Assembly: GCA_023548195.1 (NCBI GenBank)
Contig: JAJHZJ010000061.1
Location: 6,588,373-6,652,372 of the forward strand
Direction: 5' to 3'
Source: Bettongia penicillata ogilbyi
Taxonomy: Eukaryota; Chordata; Mammalia; Diprotodontia; Potoroidae
DNA: 64,000 nt
The notes under the pieces are model-generated. The model was not told the origin of the DNA, did not search any database, and worked only from the letters and a program-made list of their open reading frames with translations. Every line of letters starts with the position of its first letter. Position 1 is the first letter of the stretch. Position numbers and translations under genes: made by a program. This document shows positions 1 through 10,605 of this stretch, one piece after another.

Positions 1-784
1 TCCTTCTGGGAAAGATAATTAGACTAGAGAATCACATAACTACAGACAAAACTGAAAAGAACTTCACAGATTAGCTGCTATTCCAACTCCTACTCAACTG
101 AAGAATTCCATCTACAAAATCTTAGTGTATTATGAAATTTCATTATGCACAAGAATTATTACTGTGGTTTATTATTAGTAGTAGTACTGTGGTCCAGGAA
201 GTAATAAGGATATAGATATTCTGATGACATGCTAAGGAGACCTTTCAGTTCACTGGATTTTTGTATTTGCTATATCTTTCTTAACAATGAAGTTTTATAC
301 TTATTGAGTCCGCAGGAATACAGAACTTCTTAGAAGATAGAGGAAGGCCTTCTTGGCTACTACTCCTGAAAAAACTAGTTTTATATATTTTGAAAGGGAT
401 TATGGGGGAGAAACCTTCAGGTTCCCCAACACACTCCATTCATTGGAGATCAGCTGGGTTAATTGGGCTTCCTCTTTTTGGACTTGAGCATTTTCTGGGT
501 GGGGAGGGTGTTTAGGCTATTAGTAATTCTTATTTTTGTTTCAATTATGTTCATTAATTTAACATACATAAAGTAACATTAGCTTAAATAAAATGATATT
601 TTTATTTTTTTCTTTTGCAGAGTATAAGGGACATGGAAGGAAAGACAGAAGATGTATACCAGCACTGATTAAAACCCTATTCTCACAAGACTCTTTGCAT
701 TAGGACTCCTCAAAATATTTTGGGTACTCAAGGATATTTCTACTAATAAGAATCTGTAGAACTTATTCTTTGTGATTGGCATCC
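1..784. other. unassigned AT-rich DNA
   Basis: I see no gene, RNA or clear repeat here. The stretch is AT-rich, with stop codons in all frames. Confidence 0.5.
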
Positions 785-899
785 TATATCTATTCACTTC
801 ATTTATTCATTTTTATTCATTCATCTATCCACAAATTTAAGAAAACCAAACTATTGGAGACTTAGTATGTTCTAGTACTTGCTAGGCACTGTACAGGAT

Positions 900-975
900 A
901 GAAAGATTAAATCTTCTAGATGATTCTTGAGGTCCCTTCCAACTCCAGAGTCAAAGCCTATGGTGCTATAATTTC
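900..975 (+). mobile_element. MIR-class SINE 3' end
   Basis: It carries the block 'TAGATGATTCTTGAGGTCCC' followed by a TTCCAACTCC-like stretch, typical of the 3' half of therian MIR/THER-type SINEs. It sits inside the antisense L2. Confidence 0.5.
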
Positions 976-1039
976 TACCAAGAAGCAATTTATATTCCAG
1001 TAGAGGAGAAAGACATATACTTTATGCACACAGGTAAGC

Positions 1040-1215
1040 AGAAGTCTGGTGTAATGCAAAGAGGACTGAACTTGGGATTAAGAAGATCTAACTCTGGCAC
1101 TTTTTCTGACTAGTTGTATGACCTTGGACAGGCCATGTGACCTCCATGAGATCTAATTTCTTCCTCTGAAAAATGAAAGCATTGGCTTCAATGATGTCTA
1201 AAGTTTCTTCCAGTT
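1040..1215 (+). mobile_element. MIR SINE
   Basis: The MIR blocks appear in order: a 'gacTAGTTGTATGACCTTGG' B-box/core region, a TTTCTTCCTCTGAAAAATGA stretch, then 'GTTTCTTCCAGTTATAGAGC'. It is nested in the antisense L2. Confidence 0.7.
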
Positions 1216-1499
1216 ATAGAGCACTTTATATAAATATTGTAAACAGAATGTTGCAGAAGCCCAGATGAGGAAGGTATTTATTATTTATGGAAGAGGTGAT
1301 TGGGGAAGGCTTTATGGAGGAAGAGAGATTGAAGCTGTGCCTTGAAGGATAGATGGAATTTTGTTACACAGAGATATAAGCACAGTATTCCAGAGAGAAG
1401 GAATGCAATAACCAGAGGCAATGAGTTGGGTAAGCAGAACATTTGGTTAAAGAACAGCATAGTCTCATGTGGCTAAAGCACAGAGAACATGATGTATAA

Positions 1500-1685
1500 A
1501 GGAAAAGGGCATTGGACTAGCAGTCAGGAGACGAGAAGTTACTGCTCTGGTTCTGCTGTGTAAGCTTGAGCAAGAGAGTCAACTCCTCTGGGCCTAAGTT
1601 TCCACATGTGCTCAATGAATGGTTTGGAATTGATGACCTTTAAATTTTCTTCTAGTTCTAAGATCTTATGTTCTGACTTTTGGAA
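1500..1685 (+). mobile_element. MIR SINE
   Basis: It begins 'GGCATTGGACTAGCAGTCAG', then continues through 'GGGCCTAAGTTTCC' and 'TTCTAGTTCTAAGATCTTAT'. These are the standard MIR head, core and tail blocks. Confidence 0.7.
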
Positions 1686-1734
1686 AGAGAAGAAAGGAAA
1701 GCAAGAAAGGTGAGTTGGGTCTAGTTTGATCTTA

Positions 1735-1865
1735 GGACAAAAGTTTTGGAACTGGGAGTGACATCAGAGACCATTTATTCCAACTCTCTCCTTTCAGAGA
1801 TGAAGAAATAGGATCCAAAAGGTTAAGGGGAATTGTGTGGTTGAGGAGTCCTTGAACACTTGAGT
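1735..1865 (-). mobile_element. MIR-class SINE, antisense
   Basis: On the plus strand it reads 'CATCAGAGACCATTTATTCC' followed by 'GATGAAGAAATAGG' and a short AAGGTTAAGGGGAATTG. This is the antisense MIR/THER arrangement. Confidence 0.6.
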
Positions 1866-2024
1866 TAAATATATGGACTTCATTCAATACATTATGAAGA
1901 ATAAATGAAAACCTTTGAACAGGAGCTGATAGTATCCTTTGCTAAGGAAGGGCTACACTTTAACTGTTCTTTAGCAATTATGATTTTGTGTGACTCGGTT
2001 TCAGATTCCTTTATTCATTTCATT

Positions 2025-3240
2025 TAAGTTCAATAAGCATTTATTAAGCTCCTACTGTGTGTCAGGAACTGTGCTAGTTGCTAGGGATAAAAAAGGTAAA
2101 AGGTTAACACAATCACTCTCTTCCACAACCTTATAGTACGATGGAGGAGCATGTCCTTTATGAGAACAACAAAGGAGAAGGTGTTAAGGTAAAGCAGAGT
2201 CAGACAAAGTTTGCAAGGACAGTCTAAGAAAGGGAGATCACTTACAGCTAGGGCTGTGTTTCATTAGGCTTTGAAGAAACAAACATTTTAATAGGTATAC
2301 CAATGTAGTGTATTCAAGTCAGGTACGGGGGACAATGTGCACAAATGACTCTTTTTGTATTTTTAGCACTTAACACAGTACCTGGCACATAGTGGCTCTT
2401 AATACATGTTGAATGATTGATTGAGAGTGGAAGAAATCTGGGAATGGCTAGTAGTCCAGCTTGGCTGGAAAAGGAATGTATAAAGAGGACTAAGGAGAAA
2501 TGAGGCTGGAAAGGGAGTGGAGACAAACTGTTAAGAGTCTTAAATGCCAAGAAAAAGCATTAATAATTTACCCTAAAGGGACAAGGGAGCTCCTAAAGAT
2601 TTTTGACCTAAAGAGTAATTAGTCAATCAACATTTATTATCACTGCACTAAGCTCTGGAGTGATACGACAGTGATATGGTCAGATTATTTTTGACAGCTT
2701 TGCAGAGGATGGACGGAAGAGGTAGGAACCTGGTGGGAGCAGGTAAATCAATTAGGAAGCTGAAACAAGGGTCTAGGTGAGAGGTACTAGGGGCCTGAAC
2801 CATAGCAGTGGCAGTGTGAACGGAGAGCAGGAAACTCATGAAATACTGCGGAGGAAGAATTAACTGGCCTTACAACTAACTGACTCTTCCTTCTCCTTCA
2901 GTGTTGAAGTTCAAAGAATATTGAAGAGTTTTGAGTCTAGCTGAGTTGGAGGATGAAACAGTGCCGAAACAGATAAGCTGAGAAGGACCAATTTTAGAGG
3001 GGAGGATGAAGAGTCCCATTTTAGGCATATAGGTTTAGAAGAGACTCAAGTCATCCAGATGGAGATTTCCAGCAAAGAGTTAAAAACAGCAGAAATACAA
3101 CAATCTGGAAGAGTTGACCTAGAAAGAGAGGAAAGACATGAGAGCTAGAAGAGAACACTAACCTCAAGGCCGAGGTATAGAAGGGAGGTCCTGAGCTGGC
3201 AAGAGCAAATGTTGAATAAATGGCAGGAGAGGAAAGGAAT
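2025..3240 (-). mobile_element. L2 LINE, antisense, about 1.2 kb
   Basis: The antisense L2 3' end is obvious at 2030-2090 (AAGCATTTATTAAGCTCCTA, then GTGCTAGTTGCTAGGGATA). It continues into ORF2 sequence. Read on the minus strand, a frame at 2550-2314 keeps 'LLAIPR', close to the L2 ORF2 C-terminal region. The order of blocks through 2680-3080 also fits L2. The copy is broken by stops and by a nested L2 3' end. Confidence 0.75.
2345..2425 (+). mobile_element. nested L2 3' end, opposite orientation
   Basis: It carries 'AGCACTTAACACAGTACCTG' followed by GCACATAGTGGCTCTTAATACA and GAATGATTGATTGA, the plus-strand L2 3' terminus. The surrounding L2 runs the other way, so this is a second insertion or a fold-back product. 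Confidence 0.65.
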
Positions 3241-3634
3241 GGAGAAAAGGTTATTAGATTTTTAAAAAAAAGTTTTATTGATGTATATTTTTTAAAAATT
3301 ATTACAAACATTTACAAATTATCCCAAACTCATGGAAGCTCTCTGTTAATAAAGCAGAATAATTAGGGAAAAGCTTACAATATAGAGATCTTGTCTGAAA
3401 GTACATGCAACATTCCACGTCTGTACTGCCCTCCAATCTATTTTTTAAAAAGTAGATTTTTCTATAAACATAAATTTATTTTTTCTCCTTCCCACCTCAT
3501 TTTAAAATAAGAGACAAGAAAAGCAAATATGTATAATATGCAAATATATACAAGATAATATGTATAATGTATTATATTATAATAATATAATGCACAAAAT
3601 AATGTTAACATTTACATAAATTATTTCATGCCAA

Positions 3635-3865
3635 TCCCTGTGCTAAGAGCTTTACAATTATTATCTCATTTGGTCATCACAGCAACTCTGGGAGGTAGAT
3701 ATTATTATGCCTATTTTACAGATGAGGAAACCGAGGAAAACAGAGGTTAAGTGATGTGACCAGGTTCACACAGAGAGTAAGCACCTGAGGCTGTCTTTGA
3801 ACTTGGGTCTTCCTGACTCCAGGCCCAGAGCTCTCTCTACATCACCAACCTAGCTGACAGTATGT
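3635..3865 (-). mobile_element. MIR3-type marsupial SINE, antisense
   Basis: It has a clear order of blocks: 'TTATCTCATTTGGTCATCAC', 'CTGGGAGGTAGATATTATTA', 'TTTTACAGATGAGGAAAC', 'CTTGGGTCTTCCTGACTCCA' and 'AGGCCCAGAGCTCTCTCTAC'. The copy is nearly full length. Confidence 0.8.
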
Positions 3866-3889
3866 AAAAAAAAAAAGTTTGCTAGTAAA

Positions 3890-4055
3890 ACAAAACAAAT
3901 TTAACCATGGGCTACATAGTTGCTTAATCCTGTTTGCCTCAGTTTCCTCATACATGAAATGAATCAGAGAAGGAATTGGCAAATCACTCCATTATCTTTG
4001 CCAGGAAAACCTCAAAAAGGGTCATGAAAAGTTGGATATGACTGAAAATTACTCT
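3890..4055 (+). mobile_element. marsupial tRNA-headed CORE-SINE, 3' part
   Basis: It carries 'TTGCCTCAGTTTCCTCATAC', 'GAAGGAATTGGCAAATCACT', 'TATCTTTGCCAGGAAAACC' and 'GGGTCATGAAAAGTTGGA'. This tail recurs about a dozen times in the window. The tRNA-like head is missing here. Confidence 0.8.
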
Positions 4056-4592
4056 TTTTCTCTTTCTCTGTTCATTGTGTGTACAGTCATACACATAGTA
4101 TATATAATATGCTGTATTATGTATATATATACACTATTACCTATGATATATAATATTTTATATTGGATTATGTTACATGATATATAATTTTAAATATGTT
4201 ACCACTCTAACAGGAGATAGATTGTGTTTCACCATCAGTTCTTGGGAAACATGGATAGTTACTGCGTTTTTCATAATTCTTAGAGCTTTCAGAGTTGGTA
4301 GTTTTTACAGTTCTATTGTTATTGTATAAATTTTTCACTTGGTTTTCTCATTTCCTTATTTTATAAATCTTCAAAATTGTTAATTTTTATAATATTGATG
4401 TTACAATATAAATTTATTCTTGTTCTGCGTACTTCATTCAACATCAGTTCATACCAGCCTTTCCATGTTTCTTCAAAATCATTTCTTTCCTCATTTCTAA
4501 CAACAGCACCATAGGGTTCTATCATATCCACATATCACAACTAATTTGACTATTCTTCAATTGACAAGGCATCCATCAATTCAATTTTCATT

Positions 4593-4601
4593 TCACACAC
4601 A

Positions 4602-4636
<35 letters not shown>

Positions 4637-4637
4637 C
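4593..4637. repeat. (CA)n microsatellite
   Basis: About 21 CA units with one CATA interruption. It abuts the end of the L1 copy. A minus-strand frame over it is a repeat artefact. Confidence 0.95.
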
Positions 4638-4640
4638 AGT

Positions 4641-5880
4641 GGTGGAGCTGGGTCAAAGCTATATAGCTTTTATTTAGGGATCTAACAATTATGAGGATGT
4701 TCGAAGAGAGCATTTTCAGTAGTACGTTGAGTTCAGAGACCATATTGCAATAGGCTGAGGACTGGATGGGTGAAAAGAAAAAGGCGGCCAGGAGTGTAGA
4801 GTCTCTTTCCAAGAATTAAAAAGGGAAAGAAGATAAAGCTGCAACTTGAAGGGATGGTTATTTTTTTTTTTTAGCATAAGGGAGAAATGAGTATTTTGCA
4901 AGTAGAAGAGAAGGTGCCAGTAATGAAAGAGACATTAAAGAGGAGAAAGAGAAAAAGAAAGATCAAATGCAATGGTCTCTGACTTGTTTCTTGACAGCTT
5001 AATTGCATAGGGAGAAAACTGGAGGGCACTGGGTACTTGGGGTGGCAGGGGAAGACACAAACTTTGGCTCTCGCAAGCATTTTGCTTGAGATTGACCTTC
5101 ATTTCTTGTCACTCTCCCAGCTCCTTAGGCCTAACGCAGAGCTCATCTTAACTGATTTTTAATAAATACGTCCTGATTTAAAAAAAAACAAAACAAACCT
5201 GATCATGGCACACCAAAAACTGACGTTACATGAAGGGTCAAAAGTGGAATTCACAGCACTAAAGTCCCTAGAATCTCGTGTGTATTCATATACATGAAAC
5301 AATGTATTCACCATACAGCTAAAAGGTTCAAAGTCATTCATTCTAAAAACTATTTTGCCAGTCATATTTCTAGTTAGAGGGCCAAGAGGAAGTCTTGAGT
5401 TTAAAAACAATGTTGTTTCCTCTATCACAGCTGGCACCCCACAATTCTCCTTCTAAATCACCTTGAATTAACAGTTTCCCCCACATGATTTGTAGGCAGA
5501 AGTTGATACCAATCACTTAGCCACATTTGCCCAGATCGAGTCTATTGCGCATTTTCTTTACACCTGAAACTATTAGAACAGCTTCTTTGAACTGTGGATT
5601 AATTTTTCCCCTCATCCATTACTTACTTAACATGATTAGTCAAAACTTAGCACACTGCCAGTGAAATATGTGACAAAAGCAGACTGGAAGGCTTTGAGTT
5701 ACACCTTGTACAGTCAAAGAGAAAATGTTCTCCTTGGAAGGGGATTGGTTACTTCTTGGCAAGGGATGTGACCTTAGAGTCTGCCTTAGGAAACTAGCAC
5801 AGCCCAGACCTATAGGCATTCTCTGATTTCAGTGCTTGTTTGTTCAAGTGCCTTCTGGTATTGTGCTCATCCCACCTAGC
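4641..5880. other. unassigned DNA, no gene seen
   Basis: No recognisable repeat or gene. The short minus-strand frames here have no family features. Confidence 0.5.
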
Positions 5881-6381
5881 CTTGGCACTCTTTTTTTAAG
5901 GTTTATTTATTTATTCATTTTGTACAAGAAAACTCGAAAAAAGAAAAATGAAAAAACAGCATGTGTCAGTCTGTATTCAATCAGTATCAGTTCCTTCTCT
6001 GGAGGTAGATAGTATACTTCAGCATTAATCCTTTGGGGCTATCTCTGATCATTGTGTTGCTGAGAGTAGCTAAGTCATTCCCAGTTCTTCTATCAACAAT
6101 ATTACTGTTACTGTGTACAATGTTCTCCTGGTTTTGTTCACTTCACTTTGCATCAGTTCATGTAAGTCTGAGTTTTTCTGCAATCATCCTGCTTGTCATT
6201 TCTTACAGCACAATAATATTCCATTACCATCATATGCCACAATTTGTTCAGCCATTTACCACGTGATGGACATCTCCTTGACTTTCAATTCTTAGCCACC
6301 ACAAAAAGAGCTGCTATAAATATTTTTGTACAAATAGGCCCCCCTCCCTTTTTTTTTTTTTTGGATTCTTGCCACTCTTTT
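5881..6381 (-). mobile_element. 5'-truncated L1 3' end, antisense, with TSD
   Basis: The near-identical 14-mers CTTGGCACTCTTTT (5881-5894) and CTTGCCACTCTTTT (6368-6381) flank the copy (13/14). A T-run opens it, which is the poly(A) on the minus strand. Inside are L1 antisense blocks such as 'TTTGCATCAGTTCATGTAAG', 'ATAATATTCCATTACCATC' and 'CACAATTTGTTCAGCCATTT'. In element orientation the nick site reads TTG/AAAA, near the L1 endonuclease consensus. Confidence 0.8.
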
Positions 6382-6769
6382 CAAGAGACAAGAGAAGCAG
6401 CATTACTATTCCCTTTGTCCTTCCTTATAAAGTACTATAACCCACTCTTCCTCCTTGACTTCCTCTGTTTCCATCCTTTCTGTATTATCTGCAATATTAG
6501 AAATATTTAATGCTGTCAGAGGAACTGATAGACTTCACCTTTCAAATAATTCTTTCTTGGTTGGGCACTTGAAATCTCCAATAGGAGTGGATAAAGATGC
6601 AGAGGATAATGGGGACAGCATCAGCATCTCTTTTTTTGTTAGTTTCATGATAGTCCTTCAAACGAGGGACAAATGTGCCTCCTAATCCAAACTAACTTGC
6701 ACAGTAACATGTTTCTATTCTTTCTCCTTGATAGTCTTTTAATTTTTAAAAAAACCTAACTTTTTAGAT
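6382..6769. other. unassigned DNA
   Basis: No gene or clear repeat recognised between two L1 pieces. Confidence 0.4.
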
Positions 6770-7000
6770 CTCTTTTTATATCAAGCTTTTATTGATATTA
6801 CAGCTTTTTATCAATACCAACACATTAATTTCTAAATATACCCTTCCCCTACCTCTACCTATTGGCTATGCTTTGTAACAGAATAAAAGGAAAAAGAACA
6901 TTGAGCAAAACATACACCAATTAAGTCTTATGGTATATGCAATATTCCACACCTAGTCTCCCATCTCTGCAGAGAAGTCTCATGATAGACACATAATATA
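6770..7000 (-). mobile_element. possible L1 3'UTR remnant, antisense
   Basis: A T-rich start with 'GCTTTTATTGATATTACAGC', then an A-rich 'ACAGAATAAAAGGAAAAAGA' and 'TATGCAATATTCCACACC'. The last phrase is shared with 3405-3420 (GCAACATTCCACG), which supports the same L1 3'UTR family. The boundaries are guesses. Confidence 0.4.
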
Positions 7001-7254
7001 GGATGAGTTTTATTGAGGCAGCTTATACCCATCTTCCATATCATTATCAGTAACAAAATTAATACCGCTTTTCATTATTCAAGATAATCAGCAGTGTGAT
7101 TGGCAGCTAAAAAGACTCACCTGCTCTTAGGTTATAAATGTAGAAAGAAAGGGTCCAGACAGAAGTGAGTCCTGCTCCTGTTCTCTGCCATGTTTAGACT
7201 ATATCTAAAACATAGTACATGGCAACAGGAAGCCCTTACTGATTGACTGATAAT

Positions 7255-7440
7255 ACCTCACAATTAGGTAGGATTTTAATGGGCTTACGATGCATTCTTT
7301 ACAACAATCTTCGTGACACAGGAGGTTGTGCAAGTCTTGACTATATATACTTTACTGAAGAACAAACTGCAGCCCAGAGATCTTAATGACTTGCCCAATG
7401 TCAGATGACTAATTAGCAGTAAGGCTAAGATTCAACAATT
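7255..7440 (-). mobile_element. MIR SINE, antisense
   Basis: It carries diverged antisense MIR blocks: AACAATCTTCGTGACACAGG, 'CAAACTGCAGCCCAGAGA' and 'CTTGCCCAATGTCAGATGAC'. Confidence 0.6.
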
Positions 7441-7600
7441 TATGGAATCACTAACCTAGAAGAGATCTCGAAGATCATGAAGTTGAACTCCCTCATTTTC
7501 CGGATGTGTAAACTGATGGCCAGAGGGATTAGTGATTTTCTCCCAAGGTTATATAGTTAATCAGTGGTAGAAACAGACCATCACCCACTGCATCCTGGAC
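7441..7600 (-). mobile_element. MIR-class SINE, antisense
   Basis: It carries 'TGGAATCACTAACCTAGAAG', 'CTCGAAGATCATGAAGTTGA' and CTCCCTCATTTTCCGGATG. This is the usual antisense MIR/THER order, directly abutting the previous copy. Confidence 0.6.
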
Positions 7601-7654
7601 CATTGTCAGGCATCTTAACTTTTTGTCTTGCCACTGGACCTTGATGACTCTGCA

Positions 7655-7860
7655 GAACAGAGTGAGGCGGATGACTTTGGGCAGCTCAAGTCCACTCATG
7701 TCCAATTCACATGCAAGTCAAGACACCACCCTCATGACATCACTGATTCTCTACAAGAAGGAAGGATGAACAGCAGCCACAACTAGAACTCAAACCCAGG
7801 TTTCCTGACTTCGAGTCTAACTCAGATCCATTGCACACCCAGATTTTCTGAGATCCCATC
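7655..7860 (+). mobile_element. SINE of the CAAGTCAAGACA / GAAGGA family
   Basis: It shares 'CACATGCAAGTCAAGACACC', 'ATGACATCACTGATTCTCTA' and 'CAAGAAGGAAGGATGAACA' with copies at 50,505-50,605 and 61,850-62,130. It is a marsupial SINE type with AAC-rich tails. I do not assign a family name. Confidence 0.55.
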
Positions 7861-7911
7861 TAATCCTTAAAGCCTATTATTTTATACTTACAATTCATTT
7901 GCATATATATG

Positions 7912-8025
7912 ATGTCCCAGAGTCTTAGTGTAGTTTTAAGCTATTGGAGCTTTTTTTGGTATTAAAAATCTTAATTTTTAAAAAGTTATTAAAACTTAAA
8001 ACTGCACTTAAAACTCTGGGGGATA
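7912..8025. mobile_element. palindromic mariner-like MITE, copy 1
   Basis: The left end TGTCCCAGAGTCTTAGTGTA (7913-7932) and the right end CTTAAAACTGCACTTAAAAC..GGGGGATA (7994-8025) are inverted copies of one another around an AT-rich centre. The ends match the GTCCCAAAAGTC type of terminus known from mariner elements. It lies in TA-rich DNA, as expected for TA target sites. No coding capacity. Confidence 0.65.
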
Positions 8026-8027
8026 TC

Positions 8028-8032
<5 letters not shown>

Positions 8033-8062
<30 letters not shown>
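8033..8062. repeat. (TA)n microsatellite
   Basis: About 14 TA units between two mariner-like MITE ends. Confidence 0.95.
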
Positions 8063-8066
<4 letters not shown>

Positions 8067-8212
8067 GCTTAAAACTGCACTAAGACTTTTGGGACATCTT
8101 ACATATAATATATACATACATGTATGTATTTGCATGTGTGTACACATGTACATGTATATGCATACATATTAAAAGCTTAAAACTACACTAAGACTTTTTG
8201 GGATACCCTGGA
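8063..8212. mobile_element. two half copies of the mariner-like MITE
   Basis: The right ends GCTTAAAACTGCACTAAGAC..GGGACAT (8067-8097) and GCTTAAAACTACACTAAGAC..GGGATACC (8174-8208) both match the terminal arm of the copy at 7912-8025. Between them is TA/TG-rich simple sequence (8098-8165). Left arms are missing or dissolved in the simple repeat. Confidence 0.6.
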
Positions 8213-8513
8213 ATAATAAATACACATATTATAGACACATACATCCATACACATAGGAAAATTACCCTAAATTTAAAACTCTTGCTAAACATTATACCAA
8301 AACATTTTTAAATTATATAGAATATACACAAAGTTTTCAGTGTGATTTACCAAAAGCTGTTTTGACTTTTTCTCCAGTACTCTATTAGTAACATAGAGAA
8401 AAGGTTTGTATAATGCTAGGATCAAATCATCTAAAAGGGAGATGGTTCAGCGATGATTAGAAGTTATTGTGGGCTTATGATGATCATGTCAAATCAGCCA
8501 AATTTCTTATAAA

Positions 8514-8637
8514 ATATCCCAAAAGTGTTAGTGCAATTTGAGGTTAAAACGTCTTTTAAAAAATAGCTTTTCAGTAGCTTCAAAAGTTTTAAGCTATTAA
8601 GTAACAGCCTAAAATTACACAGAGACTTTTGGGACAT
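8514..8637. mobile_element. palindromic mariner-like MITE, copy 4
   Basis: The left end TATCCCAAAAGTGTTAGTGC (8514-8533) and the right end ACACAGAGACTTTTGGGACA (8617-8636) are inverted repeats. The element is about 124 bases with an internal fold-back (TTTTAAGCT). Confidence 0.65.
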
Positions 8638-9059
8638 TCTATATTACTATTGTTGTTTTCATTAGATTAGACCATCAGAGGTATGTTTTAAGGCATCATA
8701 CCTCTGTGTGGAATTCAGATTTGTTGTCCTGAAGATTACGTGGAGGTTAACAGAGGTGGCAGATATACAGGATGCAGGAAAGTATGAAGTCTCAGCAGCA
8801 CGCTGAATTGATTGAATTGCTACTCTTCTGTTGATCTCAACTCCTTGTTTGTTATCTGGTGCTTAATTCTTGCAGCCTGAATCATGGACTTTGTCTTCCT
8901 TGACTCCCTTCGTGGACCTTGTGGATTTTTGGTTTTGACTCAGCTTCCCACTCTGCTACCACTTACCAAAAAACTCTGACTCTTTCCATCCATGTCTATG
9001 GGGGTCCATGGTTTGTTGCATTGGGGATTCTGCTGCTAACTCTTTCCATACTACTTAAG
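8638..9059. other. unassigned DNA
   Basis: No recognised family. A 62-codon plus-strand frame at 8919-9107 contains one hydrophobic stretch, but nothing supports it as a gene. Confidence 0.4.
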
Positions 9060-9165
9060 CAGAGGAAGGTTCAGTTAGCACCACCCAGCCATGGTTCTCA
9101 TCTATAAAGTAAAGGACTTAGATTCAACAGCCTCTATGCCTCCTTCTATTAATTAATGATTCCAT
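9060..9165 (+). mobile_element. MIR-class SINE 3' half
   Basis: 'TCATCTATAAAGTAAAGGAC', 'CAGCCTCTATGCCTCCTTCT' and a final CATGATCAC correspond to the tail of a MIR/THER SINE. Confidence 0.5.
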
Positions 9166-9169
9166 GATC

Positions 9170-10150
9170 ACAATCTTATGTAAGAGGTAGAATGGACGAA
9201 CCAATAAAATACATATTTGATTATGTAACCATAGGTAAAGCATATGGATTAATGAATTGATGTCAAGAAGGAAAGAGGTCTTTAGAAGACTGTCACAAGA
9301 TTCCATCTTTGGCCTGGTCCTGTTCAACATATTTATCAATGACCTATAAAAAGACATAGAAAGCTTACTTCTTAAAACTGTAGATGACATAAATTGGAAA
9401 GTGTAGGAAAGAAGGAAACAAGCATTTATTAAGCCCCTATTATATACCAGGCACTTTGCTACACACTTTACAAATATGATCTTATCATAACAACCCTAGG
9501 AGGTAGGTGCTATTACTATTCCCATTTTTACAGCTGAGGAAACAAACTGAGAGAGGTTAAGTGACTTACCCAGGGTCACAAAGCTGATTAAGTAGTTGAG
9601 GCTGCATTTAAACTCAGGTCTTTTTGACTGCAGGCTCAGCACTACGTGACATAATTAAGATTTTAAAATAAACTGAAATACTGTAATGATCTACCAAAGT
9701 AAGTAAGATGAAATTCAACAGAAGTTCATGTAAAGTCCTTCAACTAGGGTAAAAAAAAATATATTGTGCAAGTACTATGCCACAATCTTTTTCACTAATT
9801 AATAAAAGTCAACCTCAAGAAATGTAACAGTTCTTGAGCAGATACATCTAGAATACTATGTTGAGTTTAGTTTCACTTTAAGAGGGTCATAGATAAACTA
9901 CATTGTGCTTAGTGGAGAGTGAACTAGGGTGGTCTGGGACTTAGGATCCATGTCATCTGAGGAATGGAACTGACAATGTGTAGCAGTGAAAAGGGAAGAT
10001 ATGGGGGTCTGCAGGGGGTGGGACAAGAATCTAAAGGTCCATTTGTGGAAAAAGATTTAGACTTATTCTATGTGACTGCAGAGGACATCAGTAGGACCAC
10101 TGACAGAAATTATAGGGAAATGGTGGAAACAGATTTCCAATCAACATAAA
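9170..10150 (+). mobile_element. L3/CR1 LINE reverse transcriptase remnant
   Basis: The block at 9300-9400 translates as a degraded CR1-type reverse transcriptase: an 'LVLFNIFINDL' stretch, a stop, then a decayed 'VDDIN' at the catalytic YADD position (the first two residues are lost). After a nested SINE the order resumes with 'AAGATGAAATTCAACAG..AAAGTCCTTCAACTAGG', as in L3 ORF2. It is multiply stopped and certainly inactive. Confidence 0.7.
9410..9650 (-). mobile_element. MIR3-type marsupial SINE, antisense, nested in L3
   Basis: It carries 'ACTTTACAAATATGATCTTA', 'CCTAGGAGGTAGGTGCTATT', 'GAGAGAGGTTAAGTGACTTA' and 'AACTCAGGTCTTTTTGACTG'. It splits the L3 copy, so it is the younger insertion. 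Confidence 0.8.
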
Positions 10151-10489
10151 AAAGAATATTCCAGCAAGTAAAATTGACTATAAATAAAACTGTCTTACTG
10201 TGAAAGTACTGATAGGCATATTCAAATAGAAACTTGCTGTTATATGTTATAGAGAAGATTCCTGCTTTAGATTTTAGGTTGGACTCTTAAGAGCCTCTTC
10301 AATCTTGACATTCCACTCTACTTTTGCTTCAGTTTTTATAACTCAGAGCTCAAACATTTCTATGAGGTCACTTTTTTTCATTTTCAACTTCTCTCACATT
10401 TTTTCTATCTCTACTATTCTGTAATTCTGAGCATTCAAAGAAAATCTTAAGTTACACTATTGTTTCTATGTTGTTTCCTCCATTATAAC
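10151..10489. other. unassigned DNA
   Basis: Nothing recognised. Confidence 0.4.
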
Positions 10490-10605
10490 GTGAGCTCCTC
10501 AAGGGCAGACCTTTTTTTTTTTTTTTTGTCTTTTTTGGGTATCTCCTGGACATAAAATGGTGTCTGGCACATAGCAAGTATTTAACAAACACTTGCTGAT
10601 TCTTG
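10490..10605 (+). mobile_element. L2 3' end
   Basis: It carries GTGAGCTCCTCAAGGGCAGA, a T16 expansion, 'GTGTCTGGCACATAGCAAGT' and 'ATTTAACAAACACTTGCTGA', the L2 3' terminus. Confidence 0.75.

Larger units (their letters stand above)
785..1965 (-). mobile_element. L2 LINE, antisense, broken up by nested SINEs
   Basis: Read on the plus strand this is the reverse complement of the L2 3' half: a 'tactTGCTAGGCACTGTACAGGAT' type block near 870-900, then 'ccagTAGAGGAGAAAGACA' near 995, 'GGGGAAGGCTTTATGGAGGA' near 1300 and 'TTCCAGAGAGAAGGAATGCA' near 1390, in consensus order. At least four MIR-class pieces interrupt it. No reading frame survives. Confidence 0.65.
3250..4640 (-). mobile_element. L1 3' end (ORF2 tail and 3'UTR), antisense, interrupted
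   Basis: It starts at a T-rich run (the poly(A) side on the minus strand) at 3258-3300. It ends with blocks typical of antisense L1 3' ends: 'CATCAGTTCATACCAGCCTT', 'TCCATGTTTCTTCAAAATC' and 'CAACAGCACCATAGGGTTC'. Two SINEs (3635-3865 and 3890-4055) split it. No ORF2 frame remains. Confidence 0.65.

Noticed and set aside
4588..4812. 74-codon minus-strand frame next to the CA repeat
   Set aside because: Half of it is microsatellite and the rest has no coding features.
8919..9107. 62-codon frame with one hydrophobic helix
   Set aside because: No Kozak context, no splice signals and no recognisable family. It runs into a MIR.
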